The position numbers and the translations under genes were made by a program. From Neochlamydia sp. S13 (GTDB lineage Bacteria > Chlamydiota > Chlamydiia > Chlamydiales > Parachlamydiaceae), in NCBI RefSeq assembly GCF_000648235.2, contig NZ_AP017977.1:2294001-2358000 (forward strand): a stretch of DNA of 64,000 nucleotides. The letters are read 5' to 3'. This document shows positions 28,317-37,713 of this stretch, one piece after another. Position 1 is the first letter of the stretch. Each line of letters opens with the position of its first letter. Under the pieces are notes generated by a model. That model saw only the letters and a program-made list of their open reading frames with translations. It ran no database searches and was not told the origin of the DNA.

Positions 28317-31256
28317 CTAGAAAGTATATTCATAAGGACGCGGATACACTCCCCATTGAGATTGGCGCTGGGAGCCGTTTAACCAATGCTCCCATAGGCT
28401 CATCGGGTAGCCTGTTGACCCTAAAACATCTACCCGCCATAACTCTAAAGAGCCATTTCCAGGATTGACCACAAAAGCAAAATAATCTTTTACCCAATTG
28501 GTATCCGCAAAAAAAATTGAGCTAGGCATGGCATAACCTAGCTTTTGCACAGCTTGAGTCACTCGAAGATGATAATCTAGAGAGCAACAGGTACGATCTA
28601 GATAAAGGCATACAATTGCTTTACAAACATCTTGTAAGGCCTGAGAGGTAACAACTTTAGTCTTTGGGGAACTTTTAAGCAGAGCCCTTAAACAAGCCTG
28701 TAGCGGAAACTTATTTTCATCGATATAGATAATATCCTTTAGTTCCTTAAAAACATTTTTTACGCGTTCTTCTAACTCTTCTATAGAAAATAGCGGCAAT
28801 AAGTTGTATAAAGTTCCATCAATTACATCGGACGAAAGCGCTGCTCTTTCTTGTGCTCCTAGTCCCCGCTCCTGTTGGATTTGCCCTAATAAATGATTTC
28901 GAAACTCTACTGTTTTCATAGGACTGGATAAGCCAGTAAATTTCTTTCTAAAAGAATGTCTATAACGTGCGGGTAAACCTTGAGAAATAGAGTCAACAAG
29001 ATAATCTAACATTTCATTGTTTAAGCGTATGCGTTCGATGAAATTAGACATAGGGGCAATCAGATTGTCCCTTATCCATGTATAAGTAAATGCATCATTT
29101 GCCCAAGCTTCTTTAAAAGGACTCAAGCCTGGCCTAAAACCAAAGGCATGGGTGGGAGAGTGCATTAACATAAGCTTGGTAGGGTCTTTAAGAAATCTTT
29201 CGCTAATAGAAGGGGGAGATTGTTTCATAATATCTGTCAAAAAAACCAAAAATTCTACAGGACTTTCTATCCAACGGCTAATTTTTACTGGTTTGCTGTC
29301 GCGGCGAAAGTAGGTAGATACTAAAGTTTCCATGCTGCCCCCCGAAGTATAACACCAGGGCTTCTTTTCAATTTGATCTAAATGTTCTAAAGGAGCGGGA
29401 ACTATACGGGAGTGATGGGCAGCTGCCATGCGATAAAAGGAGGTCTCCAAAAATTCGTTGGTTCGCACATGCGAAATAATAGCGGTAACCATTTCGGCAT
29501 ACTCATCTTTCATGCCTTCCAATTCCGCACTCGAAGCTATTTCACTTTCTGTGGTTGAAAAAAAGCTAGCTAAAGAATCAATGAATTGAGAAGGTTCATA
29601 AATACGCATCCAAGAAGCCGGGTTGTTTCTCCCAAACTTATAAAGCAATCGAAAACCTGCAGGGCTATCATCATAGGGGTTAGCTGTAAAATCATGCATA
29701 TCCGCATCATATACTTCCTGAAAATACTTGGGGAAAAGCTCCGTATAATACTGAATGATTAGGTTAAATAAGTTTGCATACCTTGAGGCTTTCCTATGAG
29801 TTTTGTTTTTTAAATCTTCGAAAGTATAAAACTCATTGCGCTTACTTTGATATTCAGCTTTTAACCAGGCAGCCTCTTTTTCCGAAGCATGCCGCATACG
29901 TCCTTCTAAATACTTCACTTGGGCATAAATTTGGGCATGTTCCTCCTCCAAATTCTGCATTTTAGCCTGGGTCTCTTCAAGCTTTTTTTGTAAAAAAGCA
30001 TATAAACATTGACCAATTCCTCCTTTTTCTTGCGGTTCTAAGCCTAAGCTAGCATACAGATTCCATTGAGTAAAACCTGCTTTATTTTCCGCAAAGCTGG
30101 CAACTGTAAACTCCCAAGCTTTTAAAAGAGCATTATCAGCAAGGGCTTTAAAGGCCTCTTTAGCCTTGTCATAATGAAGTAAAAAATTAGCACAGGCCTG
30201 GCCTTTACTAGAGCCTGCTTGAGGAACTTGGAACATCAAGCTACTTTGCATCGACTCTGAAGTCCTTTGTTGGTAATCCTCTAGATCCTTTGTGGTAATA
30301 TGATAATATTTTAGCAAAATTAGTTTAAGCAGCTGTTCTGCAGAAATATAAAAGATAGAATTTTCGTCTTGAACTTTTATGATCTCTTTGGCTAACGCTT
30401 TTAGTTGAATACATTTTGCATCTAGGCTTGCTTCTACATCGACCAACCCTATTACCTCGCAGGCAGCTATTAAGCCTGGAGATAAAGATAAATCTGCTAG
30501 GGAGGTGGGAATGATTTTCTTAAGATCTCCTGAGCCCCAGGAAGGGCTTAAAGGCACAGAATATTCCGCTCCACCCCAAGTCCTTTTTAATCGCCCTGTA
30601 ATTAGCAACTCATCAATATCTAATAAAAATCTAAGGGGCTGCTCATCATGGATAATAAGGCAGGGAGCAGTAGCAAAACAAGAACCTATATTTTGCCTAA
30701 GATAACAAAGAAAAGCAGAAAGAGCTGCCCGACGTGCATGAGCATTAGTAAGAGTAGTTTTTTCAGGTAGCTGTAAGGTAGCCATGATTAGCTGTTCGGC
30801 AATTCTATTGGAGTAAGGTTTTTGAATGGTGTGAAGCTGTCTTTGCACATCTTTATTCTCATTTAATACTTTCAAAGCTTTTAAAAGATGCTCCTGACGT
30901 ACTGAGTCATGCTGGCGCTCAGGGCCTAGAGAATAAAGATGCTGGGAGATAAGATGGATAACTTTAGTGAGTAAAGCAAAATTTAACTCTCCTTTATCAT
31001 TGATTAATAGATTAGCCAACCTCCTAGTTTTTAAAACATTACGTACAGCACAGCTTTCCTGAAATTTTGATCGATCTAATCTTTTAGAAAGTTCATCATA
31101 TTCCTCACTAGCCACACGTTTCAGATTATCGGCATCTTTAGCTAAGAAGCGTTTACGACGCTGAGAAACATAGGTAAAAACATCAGTAAAAAAATTTCTA
31201 TCATTTATAGGATGGGGAGAACGGGATAAAAGAGATAAAATTTTTTCAAACTCCAC
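28317..31256 (-). CDS. Large conserved hypothetical with papain-like cysteine motif
   Basis: I do not recognise this 979-residue protein by name. Near residue 190 it carries LRQNIGSCFATAPCLIIHDE, close to the Q...GSCWA active-site block of papain-like peptidases. Further on lie conserved-looking segments: PTHAFGFRPGLSPFKEAW and, near the C-terminus, FFADTNWVKDYFAFVVNPG, whose Asn-Trp pair could play the role of the papain Asn-Trp. A long coiled coil (KLEETQAKMQNLEEEHAQIY) lies around 430-490. No signal peptide or membrane helix is seen, so it is cytoplasmic or a secreted effector. Function is not established; the protease idea rests on motif spacing only. It stands alone between long spacers. 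Confidence 0.7.
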   Translation of the reverse strand: MEFEKILSLLSRSPHPINDRNFFTDVFTYVSQRRKRFLAKDADNLKRVASEEYDELSKRLDRSKFQESCAVRNVLKTRRLANLLINDKGELNFALLTKVIHLISQHLYSLGPERQHDSVRQEHLLKALKVLNENKDVQRQLHTIQKPYSNRIAEQLIMATLQLPEKTTLTNAHARRAALSAFLCYLRQNIGSCFATAPCLIIHDEQPLRFLLDIDELLITGRLKRTWGGAEYSVPLSPSWGSGDLKKIIPTSLADLSLSPGLIAACEVIGLVDVEASLDAKCIQLKALAKEIIKVQDENSIFYISAEQLLKLILLKYYHITTKDLEDYQQRTSESMQSSLMFQVPQAGSSKGQACANFLLHYDKAKEAFKALADNALLKAWEFTVASFAENKAGFTQWNLYASLGLEPQEKGGIGQCLYAFLQKKLEETQAKMQNLEEEHAQIYAQVKYLEGRMRHASEKEAAWLKAEYQSKRNEFYTFEDLKNKTHRKASRYANLFNLIIQYYTELFPKYFQEVYDADMHDFTANPYDDSPAGFRLLYKFGRNNPASWMRIYEPSQFIDSLASFFSTTESEIASSAELEGMKDEYAEMVTAIISHVRTNEFLETSFYRMAAAHHSRIVPAPLEHLDQIEKKPWCYTSGGSMETLVSTYFRRDSKPVKISRWIESPVEFLVFLTDIMKQSPPSISERFLKDPTKLMLMHSPTHAFGFRPGLSPFKEAWANDAFTYTWIRDNLIAPMSNFIERIRLNNEMLDYLVDSISQGLPARYRHSFRKKFTGLSSPMKTVEFRNHLLGQIQQERGLGAQERAALSSDVIDGTLYNLLPLFSIEELEERVKNVFKELKDIIYIDENKFPLQACLRALLKSSPKTKVVTSQALQDVCKAIVCLYLDRTCCSLDYHLRVTQAVQKLGYAMPSSIFFADTNWVKDYFAFVVNPGNGSLELWRVDVLGSTGYPMSLWEHWLNGSQRQSQWGVYPRPYEYTF

Positions 31257-31453
31257 CTTACAACCTTATGTCTATTTTTTTTGCATCATATACAAGGTGG
31301 CAATAAGTTGTAAAAGAACAATCGATAAACAAATTCCTCTTAAAGCCCATTCTCCTTTAATCTATTCAAAACCAACGGAAAAGGGAGTAGACAAATTACA
31401 TTCCCAATCAAAAGATTAATAATAAACAAGGAAAAATTATTTTTTACTAGATA

Positions 31454-32275
31454 TTAAAGATTTCTTTTTATAGATGTTTGATGATCTACATCTATAGGTG
31501 GGGCTTCTTTGTTATATTCCCTTTTTCTTTCTTGGCTAAACCTTACCGAAAAACTTTTTTTAAGAGATTTTTTTGTACCCCTTTTTGCTGGCAGTGTTGC
31601 TTCTTCTACTTTCTCTTGAGGGGTGGTATTCACTTCTCGAGCCATTTTTAATTCACGCTGAGTCTTTTGATTTCTTCTCACCCGACTTATAAAATCCTTG
31701 CCCCAATTTCCTGCAGAAATTGGCTTATCACTCTGCTTAGGTAATTTAGCTTCGATAAATGCCAGTTCCCTTTTCCTTACATCCTCTAAAATACCACTAT
31801 CTTTAATCTTTACCGCAGCTTGAGCCTTTGCTGTAGCCCCCTTCTTAGTTGGCTTACCAGTCCATCGGCCTTCAATTAAAGCCGCTTCCCTTTTCCTTAC
31901 ATCCTTTAAAAAATTAGTTTCTTGATTTTTTGCCTTTCCTAGATTAGGAAGATTATCTGATAATGGGTTGATAGCTTTTTGAGCGACCAATATTACATTG
32001 TCTCTAGTCCCTGTAGACGCGCGCAGCCATAATTTTTTTACTCCTTTATAATCTAAAACTAAAGAAATTAAAGATAAAGTAGCTAAAGCTGCCAAGACGC
32101 CATAACATATGCGCCATCCCAAGCTATGAACATTAAGCTCTCTATAAGTAATTTTTTCATACGTAGTCCCTTGATAGCGTACGTTTTTAGCGCGAATTTT
32201 TTCATATTTAGAATTTTGAAGATAAGGATCCTGGGAAGCAGACTCTACAATTAGAGGCTTAAAAAATTTAACCAT
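31454..32275 (-). CDS. Hypothetical membrane protein with DVRKRE repeats
   Basis: The 273-residue protein has one hydrophobic segment near residues 54-72 (ICYGVLAALATLSLISLVLD). After it comes a very basic cytoplasmic-type tail with a repeated unit: LKDVRKREAALIEGRW and LEDVRKRELAFIEAKL, spaced by about 50 residues, then a weaker FISRVRRNQKTQRELKMARE. The end is Lys/Arg-rich (KRGTKKSLKKSFSVRF). I do not recognise it. A membrane anchor plus basic repeats could bind nucleic acid or acidic partners, or the protein could be an inclusion-membrane-like effector; nothing decides between them. Confidence 0.62.
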   Translation of the reverse strand: MVKFFKPLIVESASQDPYLQNSKYEKIRAKNVRYQGTTYEKITYRELNVHSLGWRICYGVLAALATLSLISLVLDYKGVKKLWLRASTGTRDNVILVAQKAINPLSDNLPNLGKAKNQETNFLKDVRKREAALIEGRWTGKPTKKGATAKAQAAVKIKDSGILEDVRKRELAFIEAKLPKQSDKPISAGNWGKDFISRVRRNQKTQRELKMAREVNTTPQEKVEEATLPAKRGTKKSLKKSFSVRFSQERKREYNKEAPPIDVDHQTSIKRNL

Positions 32276-32597
32276 AATCTACCTACTAAATTTTCAAATT
32301 TAATAACACGGATTGAATTCATACTATTAACATGGTTGCTATATAAACCACAGCCTTTAGCAAAAAAAAGCTTTAATTATTTTCATCAACTGAATTAGCA
32401 ATAATTCTACTAATAAATTATATTAATTAAACAGTTTTATTTGCTTTATCCATACATCCAGGCCTATCCCTCCATCCTTTCCTCTTTTTTACTTGCACGA
32501 CCTCCCTATTGTCTGTTAACTTCGACAATTTCTTTCCTTGCCAAATGTTTTAAGGAAGGTTATTATTAATTATCATCTTAAGGATAAGCTAATTACT
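32276..32597. other. Spacer between divergent genes
   Basis: The 322 AT-rich bases hold the promoters of thrS and the divergent membrane-protein gene. No T-box-like or other leader structure was recognised. Confidence 0.45.
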
Positions 32598-34535
32598 ATG
32601 TTCGTCAAATTGAATAACCAGCAATCTATAGAAATTCCTGAAAAAAGCACAGCTAGAGATTTAGCAGAAAAGATGAATCTTCGGGGCCCTCATCAAGCTC
32701 TAGGGGTAAGTATTAATGGAAAAAAATATGACCTATCGCAAGAATTAAGTAAGGGAGATGAGGTCGAATTTTTTAGCTTTGAAGATCCTAAAGGTAAAGA
32801 GATTTTCTGGCATACATCTGCTCATATACTAGCCCAAGCGGTTCTTCGTCTCTATCCAGAAGCTAAGCCCACTATCGGGCCACCTATCGAGAATGGTTTC
32901 TATTATGATTTTGCCCATCTAAATATTTCGGAAAGCGATTTTGAAAAAATTGAAAAAGAAATGCAAGCTATCATTGGTGAAAACTATGTAACGAAACGAG
33001 AAATTTTTTCTTCCAAAGAACAAGCGTTGCAAGCTTTTGAAAATAATCAATACAAAACTGAATTAATTAATAGCTTTGATTCGGAACTTACAGGCTACCA
33101 TCAAGGTGAATTTTTTGATCTTTGCCGCGGACCCCATCTTTTTAATTTAGGAAAGGTTAAAGCCATAAAGTTAATGAAAACTTCGGGAGCTTACTGGAAA
33201 GGGGACCCTCAACGAGAGATGCTCACTCGTATTTACGGCATCTCTTTTCCTGATCGTAAAATGCTTAAAGAATATTTGCAGCAAATCGAAGAGGCTAAAA
33301 AACGAGATCATAAAGTTTTAGGACCTCATCTTGATCTATTCTCTCTTAAGGAGGAAGCTCCTGGCATGCCTTTTATTCATCACAAAGGAATGATCATTTG
33401 GAACACCTTATTAAAATTCATTCGAGAATATTTAGAAGAGGGAAATTACATTGAAATTAAAACTCCTACACTGATGGCCCGTGAACTCTGGGAGCTTTCA
33501 GGCCATTGGACTAACTATAAGCAAAATATGTTTTCCTCTTCTATTGAGGAGCATGATTATGCCATTAAACCCATGAATTGTCCTGGCTGTATGCTTTTTT
33601 ATAAATCTCATGTGCATAGCTATCGAGAGCTTCCTTTACGTGTGGCTGAAATAGGTAATGTACATCGCTATGAGCCCTCAGGCGCTTTATCAGGGTTATT
33701 TCGCTGCCGTAGTTTCCACCAGGATGATGCTCATATTTTCATGAAGCCTAGTGATATCAAACAGGAAATCCTTTCTATTCTTCGCATGGCCGACAGCCTT
33801 TATACTACTTTTGGATTGCATTATCATCTTGAGCTTTCCACCCGTCCGGAAAAGAATACGATTGGTAGCGATGAAGAATGGGAAATGGCTACCAAAGGCT
33901 TGAAAGAAGCTTTAGACGAGTCAGGATATTCTTATAAAATTAATCCAGGTGATGGGGCTTTTTATGGGCCTAAAATTGACTTTCATATTCGCGATGCAAT
34001 CAATCGTACTTGGCAATGTGGAACGATACAATTGGACATGGCTCTTCCCGAAAGATTCCAATTGGAATATACCGCAGCTGATGGAAGCAGGCAACGACCT
34101 GTCATGCTGCATCGGGCCATTTTTGGTTCTGTGGAGCGATTTTTTGGTATTTTAATTGAGCATTTTTCAGGGAAGTTTCCTTTATGGATTAGCCCTCTTC
34201 AATTACGTATTTTGACAGTAGCTGATAGGCATGCTCCTTATGCTGATGAAATATGCGATAAACTGAAAAAGAAGGGCTTTCATGCAGATGTAGATGACGC
34301 AAGCGAATCTGTTAGCAAAAAAATCCGTAACGCTCAGCTTGCTCAGATTAATTATATTTTGACTGTAGGCGATCAAGAACAGGATAATAAGACCATTAAC
34401 CTACGCACACGTGACAATGTAGTGCATGGCCAAATTAAACTGGATGAGTTAATTCTACAGATAGAGCAAGAAAAAAAGAGCCGAAGCTTGGAAACACCTT
34501 TTAAGAAGGAGACTTCCTCATCATGCAGTGTATAG
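32598..34535 (+). CDS. thrS: Threonyl-tRNA synthetase
   Basis: About 645 residues from the ATG at 32598, the usual ThrRS length; a TTG at 32538 would add an unsupported 20-residue leader. Domains in order: TGS (FVKLNNQQSIEIPEKSTARD), the editing domain with HTSAHILAQAV and a later DLCRGPH, then the class II catalytic core with the zinc Cys in PMNCPGCMLF, motif 2 FRCRSFHQDDAHIF, motif 3 LHRAIFGSVERFFG, and a C-terminal anticodon-binding domain. It charges tRNA-Thr and clears Ser-tRNA-Thr. It overlaps the next gene by 13 bp. I recall the same thrS - ParA - pGP6-D-like order in Chlamydia trachomatis (CT581-CT583). Confidence 0.96.
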   Translation: MFVKLNNQQSIEIPEKSTARDLAEKMNLRGPHQALGVSINGKKYDLSQELSKGDEVEFFSFEDPKGKEIFWHTSAHILAQAVLRLYPEAKPTIGPPIENGFYYDFAHLNISESDFEKIEKEMQAIIGENYVTKREIFSSKEQALQAFENNQYKTELINSFDSELTGYHQGEFFDLCRGPHLFNLGKVKAIKLMKTSGAYWKGDPQREMLTRIYGISFPDRKMLKEYLQQIEEAKKRDHKVLGPHLDLFSLKEEAPGMPFIHHKGMIIWNTLLKFIREYLEEGNYIEIKTPTLMARELWELSGHWTNYKQNMFSSSIEEHDYAIKPMNCPGCMLFYKSHVHSYRELPLRVAEIGNVHRYEPSGALSGLFRCRSFHQDDAHIFMKPSDIKQEILSILRMADSLYTTFGLHYHLELSTRPEKNTIGSDEEWEMATKGLKEALDESGYSYKINPGDGAFYGPKIDFHIRDAINRTWQCGTIQLDMALPERFQLEYTAADGSRQRPVMLHRAIFGSVERFFGILIEHFSGKFPLWISPLQLRILTVADRHAPYADEICDKLKKKGFHADVDDASESVSKKIRNAQLAQINYILTVGDQEQDNKTINLRTRDNVVHGQIKLDELILQIEQEKKSRSLETPFKKETSSSCSV

Positions 34536-35275
34536 CTATTAGCAGCTTTAAGGGAGGAACAGCTAAAACATCGAGTGCTTTACATTTAGGTGCAGCCTTA
34601 GCAAAGTTTCATAAAAAGAAGGTACTCTTAATAGATTTTGATGCACAAGCCAACTTAACAACAGGCTTAGGATTTGATCCTGATGAAAATGATAGTATGG
34701 CTACAGTTTTGCAAGGTAATAAAACTCTAAAAGAAGTAATCAAAAAAACTAGTGTTGGCAACCTTGATCTTATTCCTGCAGATACATGGCTCGAGCGTGT
34801 GGAAGTTACTGGCCAGCTGGCCTCCGACCGCTACTCTCATGAGCGATTAAGTGACTGTATCAAAGATGCGCCCTACGATTTTACTATTATTGATACCCCG
34901 CCTTCTCTTTGTTGGTTAACTGAATCGGCTTTGATTGCCGCTCAGCACGCGCTAGTATGTGCAACCCCAGAATTCTATAGCGTTAAGGGATTGGAAAGGC
35001 TCTCGCAGTTTATGGAAAGTATCGGGCAACGTCACCCTTTAAATTTATTAGGAGTGATTTTATCCTTTTGGAATCCTCGTGGAAAAAGTAATGAGGCTTT
35101 TTTAGAAGTCATCGATAAAACTTTTCCTAAGAAACTTTTAAAAACTAAAATACGCAGAGACATCTGTGTATCGGAAGCTTCCATATTTGGTAAGCCCATC
35201 TTTGATACTGTACCTAATAGCAGGGCAGCTGAAGACTATATTGCCTTAACTAAAGAACTTCTTAAACGCTTATAA
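34523..35275 (+). CDS. parA: ParA/Soj-family partition ATPase
   Basis: The 250-residue protein starts with the deviant Walker A ISSFKGGTAKTSSALHLG (Ala where most ParA proteins have Gly), followed by Walker A' VLLIDFDAQANLTTGLG and Walker B FTIIDTPPSL. This is a ParA/MinD-type dimeric ATPase that binds DNA and drives plasmid or chromosome segregation. It starts within the end of thrS (13-bp overlap), so it is translationally coupled. No ParB gene is beside it; instead the pGP6-D-like gene follows, as on chlamydial chromosomes, where the pair resembles chlamydial plasmid genes. Confidence 0.9.
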   Translation: MQCIAISSFKGGTAKTSSALHLGAALAKFHKKKVLLIDFDAQANLTTGLGFDPDENDSMATVLQGNKTLKEVIKKTSVGNLDLIPADTWLERVEVTGQLASDRYSHERLSDCIKDAPYDFTIIDTPPSLCWLTESALIAAQHALVCATPEFYSVKGLERLSQFMESIGQRHPLNLLGVILSFWNPRGKSNEAFLEVIDKTFPKKLLKTKIRRDICVSEASIFGKPIFDTVPNSRAAEDYIALTKELLKRL

Positions 35276-35411
35276 TGTCAAGCCGCTTTACATTGACCCG
35301 CCCATAAAAGATGATCGCTATTTAAAAAACATTTTTAGACTAAAATTAACGCCTTAACTAATAAAATTTTGACCTCTATTTACCTTCAAATTCTTAAGGA
35401 TAGAAAAAGCC

Positions 35412-36158
35412 ATGAGCCATGTTAACAGTTTGATATCAGAGCGTCTCAAGAAAAATAGTCAAACTTCTAAAATGTCTGCCCTAGCTAAGCAATCAGCCAG
35501 TGGAAATCTTACCAGTTTTTCTGGAATTTTTAGCCTCAGTGAGTTAAATGAAAAAGAAAAAGAATTTCTTCTTAATCTATTGCGCCAATATGCCGTAGGA
35601 AAGGAAGACCTAGAGCAAGACTTTACCTCTCTAACTTCTATTACTTCTGAAGTCAAGGCTATTAACAACCAAGCTGCAATTTTGCACGGAGAACGCATAA
35701 AAAAAGCGCAATCTATTCTTACTCGTTATAAGGATGGTGCTTTTACAGCCTGGCTATTAGCAGCCTATGGCAACCGTCAAACCCCTTATAATTTCTTACA
35801 GTATTATGAATTTTGTGAACAGCTCCCCAAAAAATTGCGTCCTCAAATAGAAGCGATGCCTCGTCAGGCCGTTTATACTTTGGCAAGCCGAGAAGCCCCT
35901 CTAGAAAAAAAGCAAAATTTTGTAGAGTCTTATCAAGGGGAAACAAAAGCTGAACTCTTAATTAAAATTCGAGAACTTTTTCCTTTAGAAGACAAAGATA
36001 AAAGGGGACCAAATTGGGGAGAAAATACTATTCAACAACTCAAGAAGCTTACAGCAATCCTAGATCAAAAAAGCGTCTCGATTTCTAAAGTCCATCAATC
36101 ACTTATTTGTGAATTGCTAGATAACTTGAAAGTCGTTGTATCGGGCCGCAAATCTTGA
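35412..36158 (+). CDS. pGP6-D-like (CT583-type) protein
   Basis: The 248-residue protein follows the ParA gene by 136 bp. Its central region (ILHGERIKKAQSILTRYKDG, FTAWLLAAYGNRQTPYNFLQ, YYEFCEQLPKKLRPQIEAMP, RQAVYTLASREAPLEKKQ) matches what I know of the chlamydial plasmid protein pGP6-D and its chromosomal homologue. The role in chlamydiae is not settled; pairing with a ParA suggests segregation or plasmid-related control. The C-terminal helix pair resembles a DNA-binding region, but this is inference. A clear AAGGA site lies before the ATG. Confidence 0.82.
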   Translation: MSHVNSLISERLKKNSQTSKMSALAKQSASGNLTSFSGIFSLSELNEKEKEFLLNLLRQYAVGKEDLEQDFTSLTSITSEVKAINNQAAILHGERIKKAQSILTRYKDGAFTAWLLAAYGNRQTPYNFLQYYEFCEQLPKKLRPQIEAMPRQAVYTLASREAPLEKKQNFVESYQGETKAELLIKIRELFPLEDKDKRGPNWGENTIQQLKKLTAILDQKSVSISKVHQSLICELLDNLKVVVSGRKS

Positions 36159-36496
36159 AATAAAAGCTTTATTAAGCTTTATAAGAGCCAGACACCCTCT
36201 TTCATAAAATTTCTCCCCTATAGAAAGGACCTCTTGCTAAACCCATAGTCTGAAGTGTTATGGCTTTACTTCTGACAGTAAGCTATTTTATTACATTTTA
36301 TTTTCTAACTCGCCTCAGGCAGACATAGAATTTCTGTGTAAATTTTGCAGTCCTTGATAGGCTCTTTGAAGGGCTTTAAGGAGCGACTATATTGTATAGC
36401 GAAGTAATTTCAGGAAGGTCTTATTTTAAGAAATGCAAGCATATCATAAGTGAGAAGAGAGGCAACAATAGGATTTCCTTAAGAACATGCAATGTT
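36159..36496. other. Gene-free spacer before the accessory island
   Basis: Nothing recognised. This is the transition from the conserved thrS-parA block to the IS-rich island. Confidence 0.45.
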
Positions 36497-36631
36497 AATG
36501 GAGATTAACAAGTGGCTATCTTTTTCAACCATTTTGACATTCTAGCTTTAAGTTTTTTTAGTACAAAATACTTTTGAAACATGTGAAGTGAAGATCTTTT
36601 TTCAGCTATTTCCTTATCCGATAACTCGTGT
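36497..36631 (-). mobile_element. IS982-type left-end fragment
   Basis: Read on the minus strand, this is clearly the same sequence as 43916-44040: both share gagttat-ggataaggaaat, then acttaaagct and the start of the transposase frame (attgaaaaagatg). Only the left end and the first codons remain here. It abuts an IS5-like fragment. Confidence 0.75.
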
Positions 36632-36639
36632 CAATTAAA

Positions 36640-36956
36640 GAAGTAGGATGGGTGCGCCTGGTGCCAAAAGCCATGCCTACAAAAATATTGCCAGTAAGCA
36701 TTATCTACCCATCGATACACCACATTTTCATCAGAAATTCTATACATGTGTTACAAGGCAAGGAGCCCTACAGCTAACCTTACAGGCTTAGCTGTTGGCC
36801 TATTTTTCTACAAACAGCTTATCAAATTCTTCTTCTAACTGCTTCCATCCAATCAATTTGGATAGCTTAAATAAGAAAATGATTTTGATTGAATTTGTCG
36901 CTAAAGCGGAATTTAAAAAGGCGGCCTTGTTGGCTATCTAACTTGTTTGGTTTCAT
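36640..36956 (-). pseudogene. IS5-family transposase, N-terminal fragment
   Basis: The minus strand reads MKPNKLDSQQGRLFKFRFSD, then an IDW-like patch, LEEEFDKLFVEK, and RISDENVVYRWVDNAYWQYF, the N-terminal order of IS5 transposases (LF..RL, IDW..fe.ef..lY.ekGRP, LSDE.v..RWvENPY.QYFcGe.fF). Stops and frame changes lie between these blocks and the DDE core is missing. It was truncated by, or into, the IS982 end at 36631. Confidence 0.7.
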
Positions 36957-37069
36957 AGTAAACTTTGCAAGAAACTAAGAGCTTTGTAATAGATTTACTT
37001 GTAAAGAAAATATAGCATTTAAATAAAAGGCTCCTAGGAGCTTACCTCAGGGCGAAAATACTTTAAATC

Positions 37070-37560
37070 ATGTTGAACTATAGAGTAGGAGATAGTGCTC
37101 TTTATACGCTAGCTACCTTACAAGCCCTTAAAAGAGAACAAAGCTTATTTGCCACGCGTGTGCCCATGCAAATCAAAGAGGCCAAAGAACTCATATTTGA
37201 AGCGCCTTGCGACAAAACTGTAGAGATAATAGAAGGCTATCGAGCTTTTAAGACTACCTCTTGCTATGCAGGCGTTGAACAAAGATGGGTAGTCATCTTC
37301 AGCCAAGCCGCCTATCAAAGAGAATGCCGTACTTTAGCTAAGCATTACCTTAAGGACAGTGAAAAAGAAGCCAAAGCCTTTATTAAGCTCATACAGCAAG
37401 AGCTTTCATGTCCAAGCAATGCTAAACGTCAATTAGATAAGTTTGTAAAAAAACTTAAATATATACAGATTATAGAATCTCAAGTTATAGCAACTCAAAA
37501 GCATACTACGTCTGGTCGGCGCAAAGCTGAGCAAAAACCTTCTATATCTAGCTATCTCCT
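37070..37560 (+). pseudogene. IS1634-family transposase fragment
   Basis: The frame reads GDSALYTLATLQALKRE, FATRVPMQIKEAKELIFEA, IEGYRAFKTTSCYAGVEQRW, FSQAAYQRECRTLAKHYLKD: the middle and second-Asp region of IS1634 transposases (ADSALY..., TRVP..lKEAKEL, Y.GV.QRW..v.S..A). The N-terminal third and the C-terminal Glu region are gone. The open frame continues to 37777 by chance into the start of the F-box gene. Confidence 0.75.
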
Positions 37561-37713
37561 ACAAAGCATAGTAGCTTGCTTTTTACTTAACAAGTTAGCC
37601 GATCCCCCCCTGGTGATAAGGATACGAATTCGTTTGACTTGCTTTTTTAATTTTTTTATATTGTTTTTAAAGATAAAAATGCTAAAAAAGTTATTCCTAA
37701 CCAAGGAAATAAA

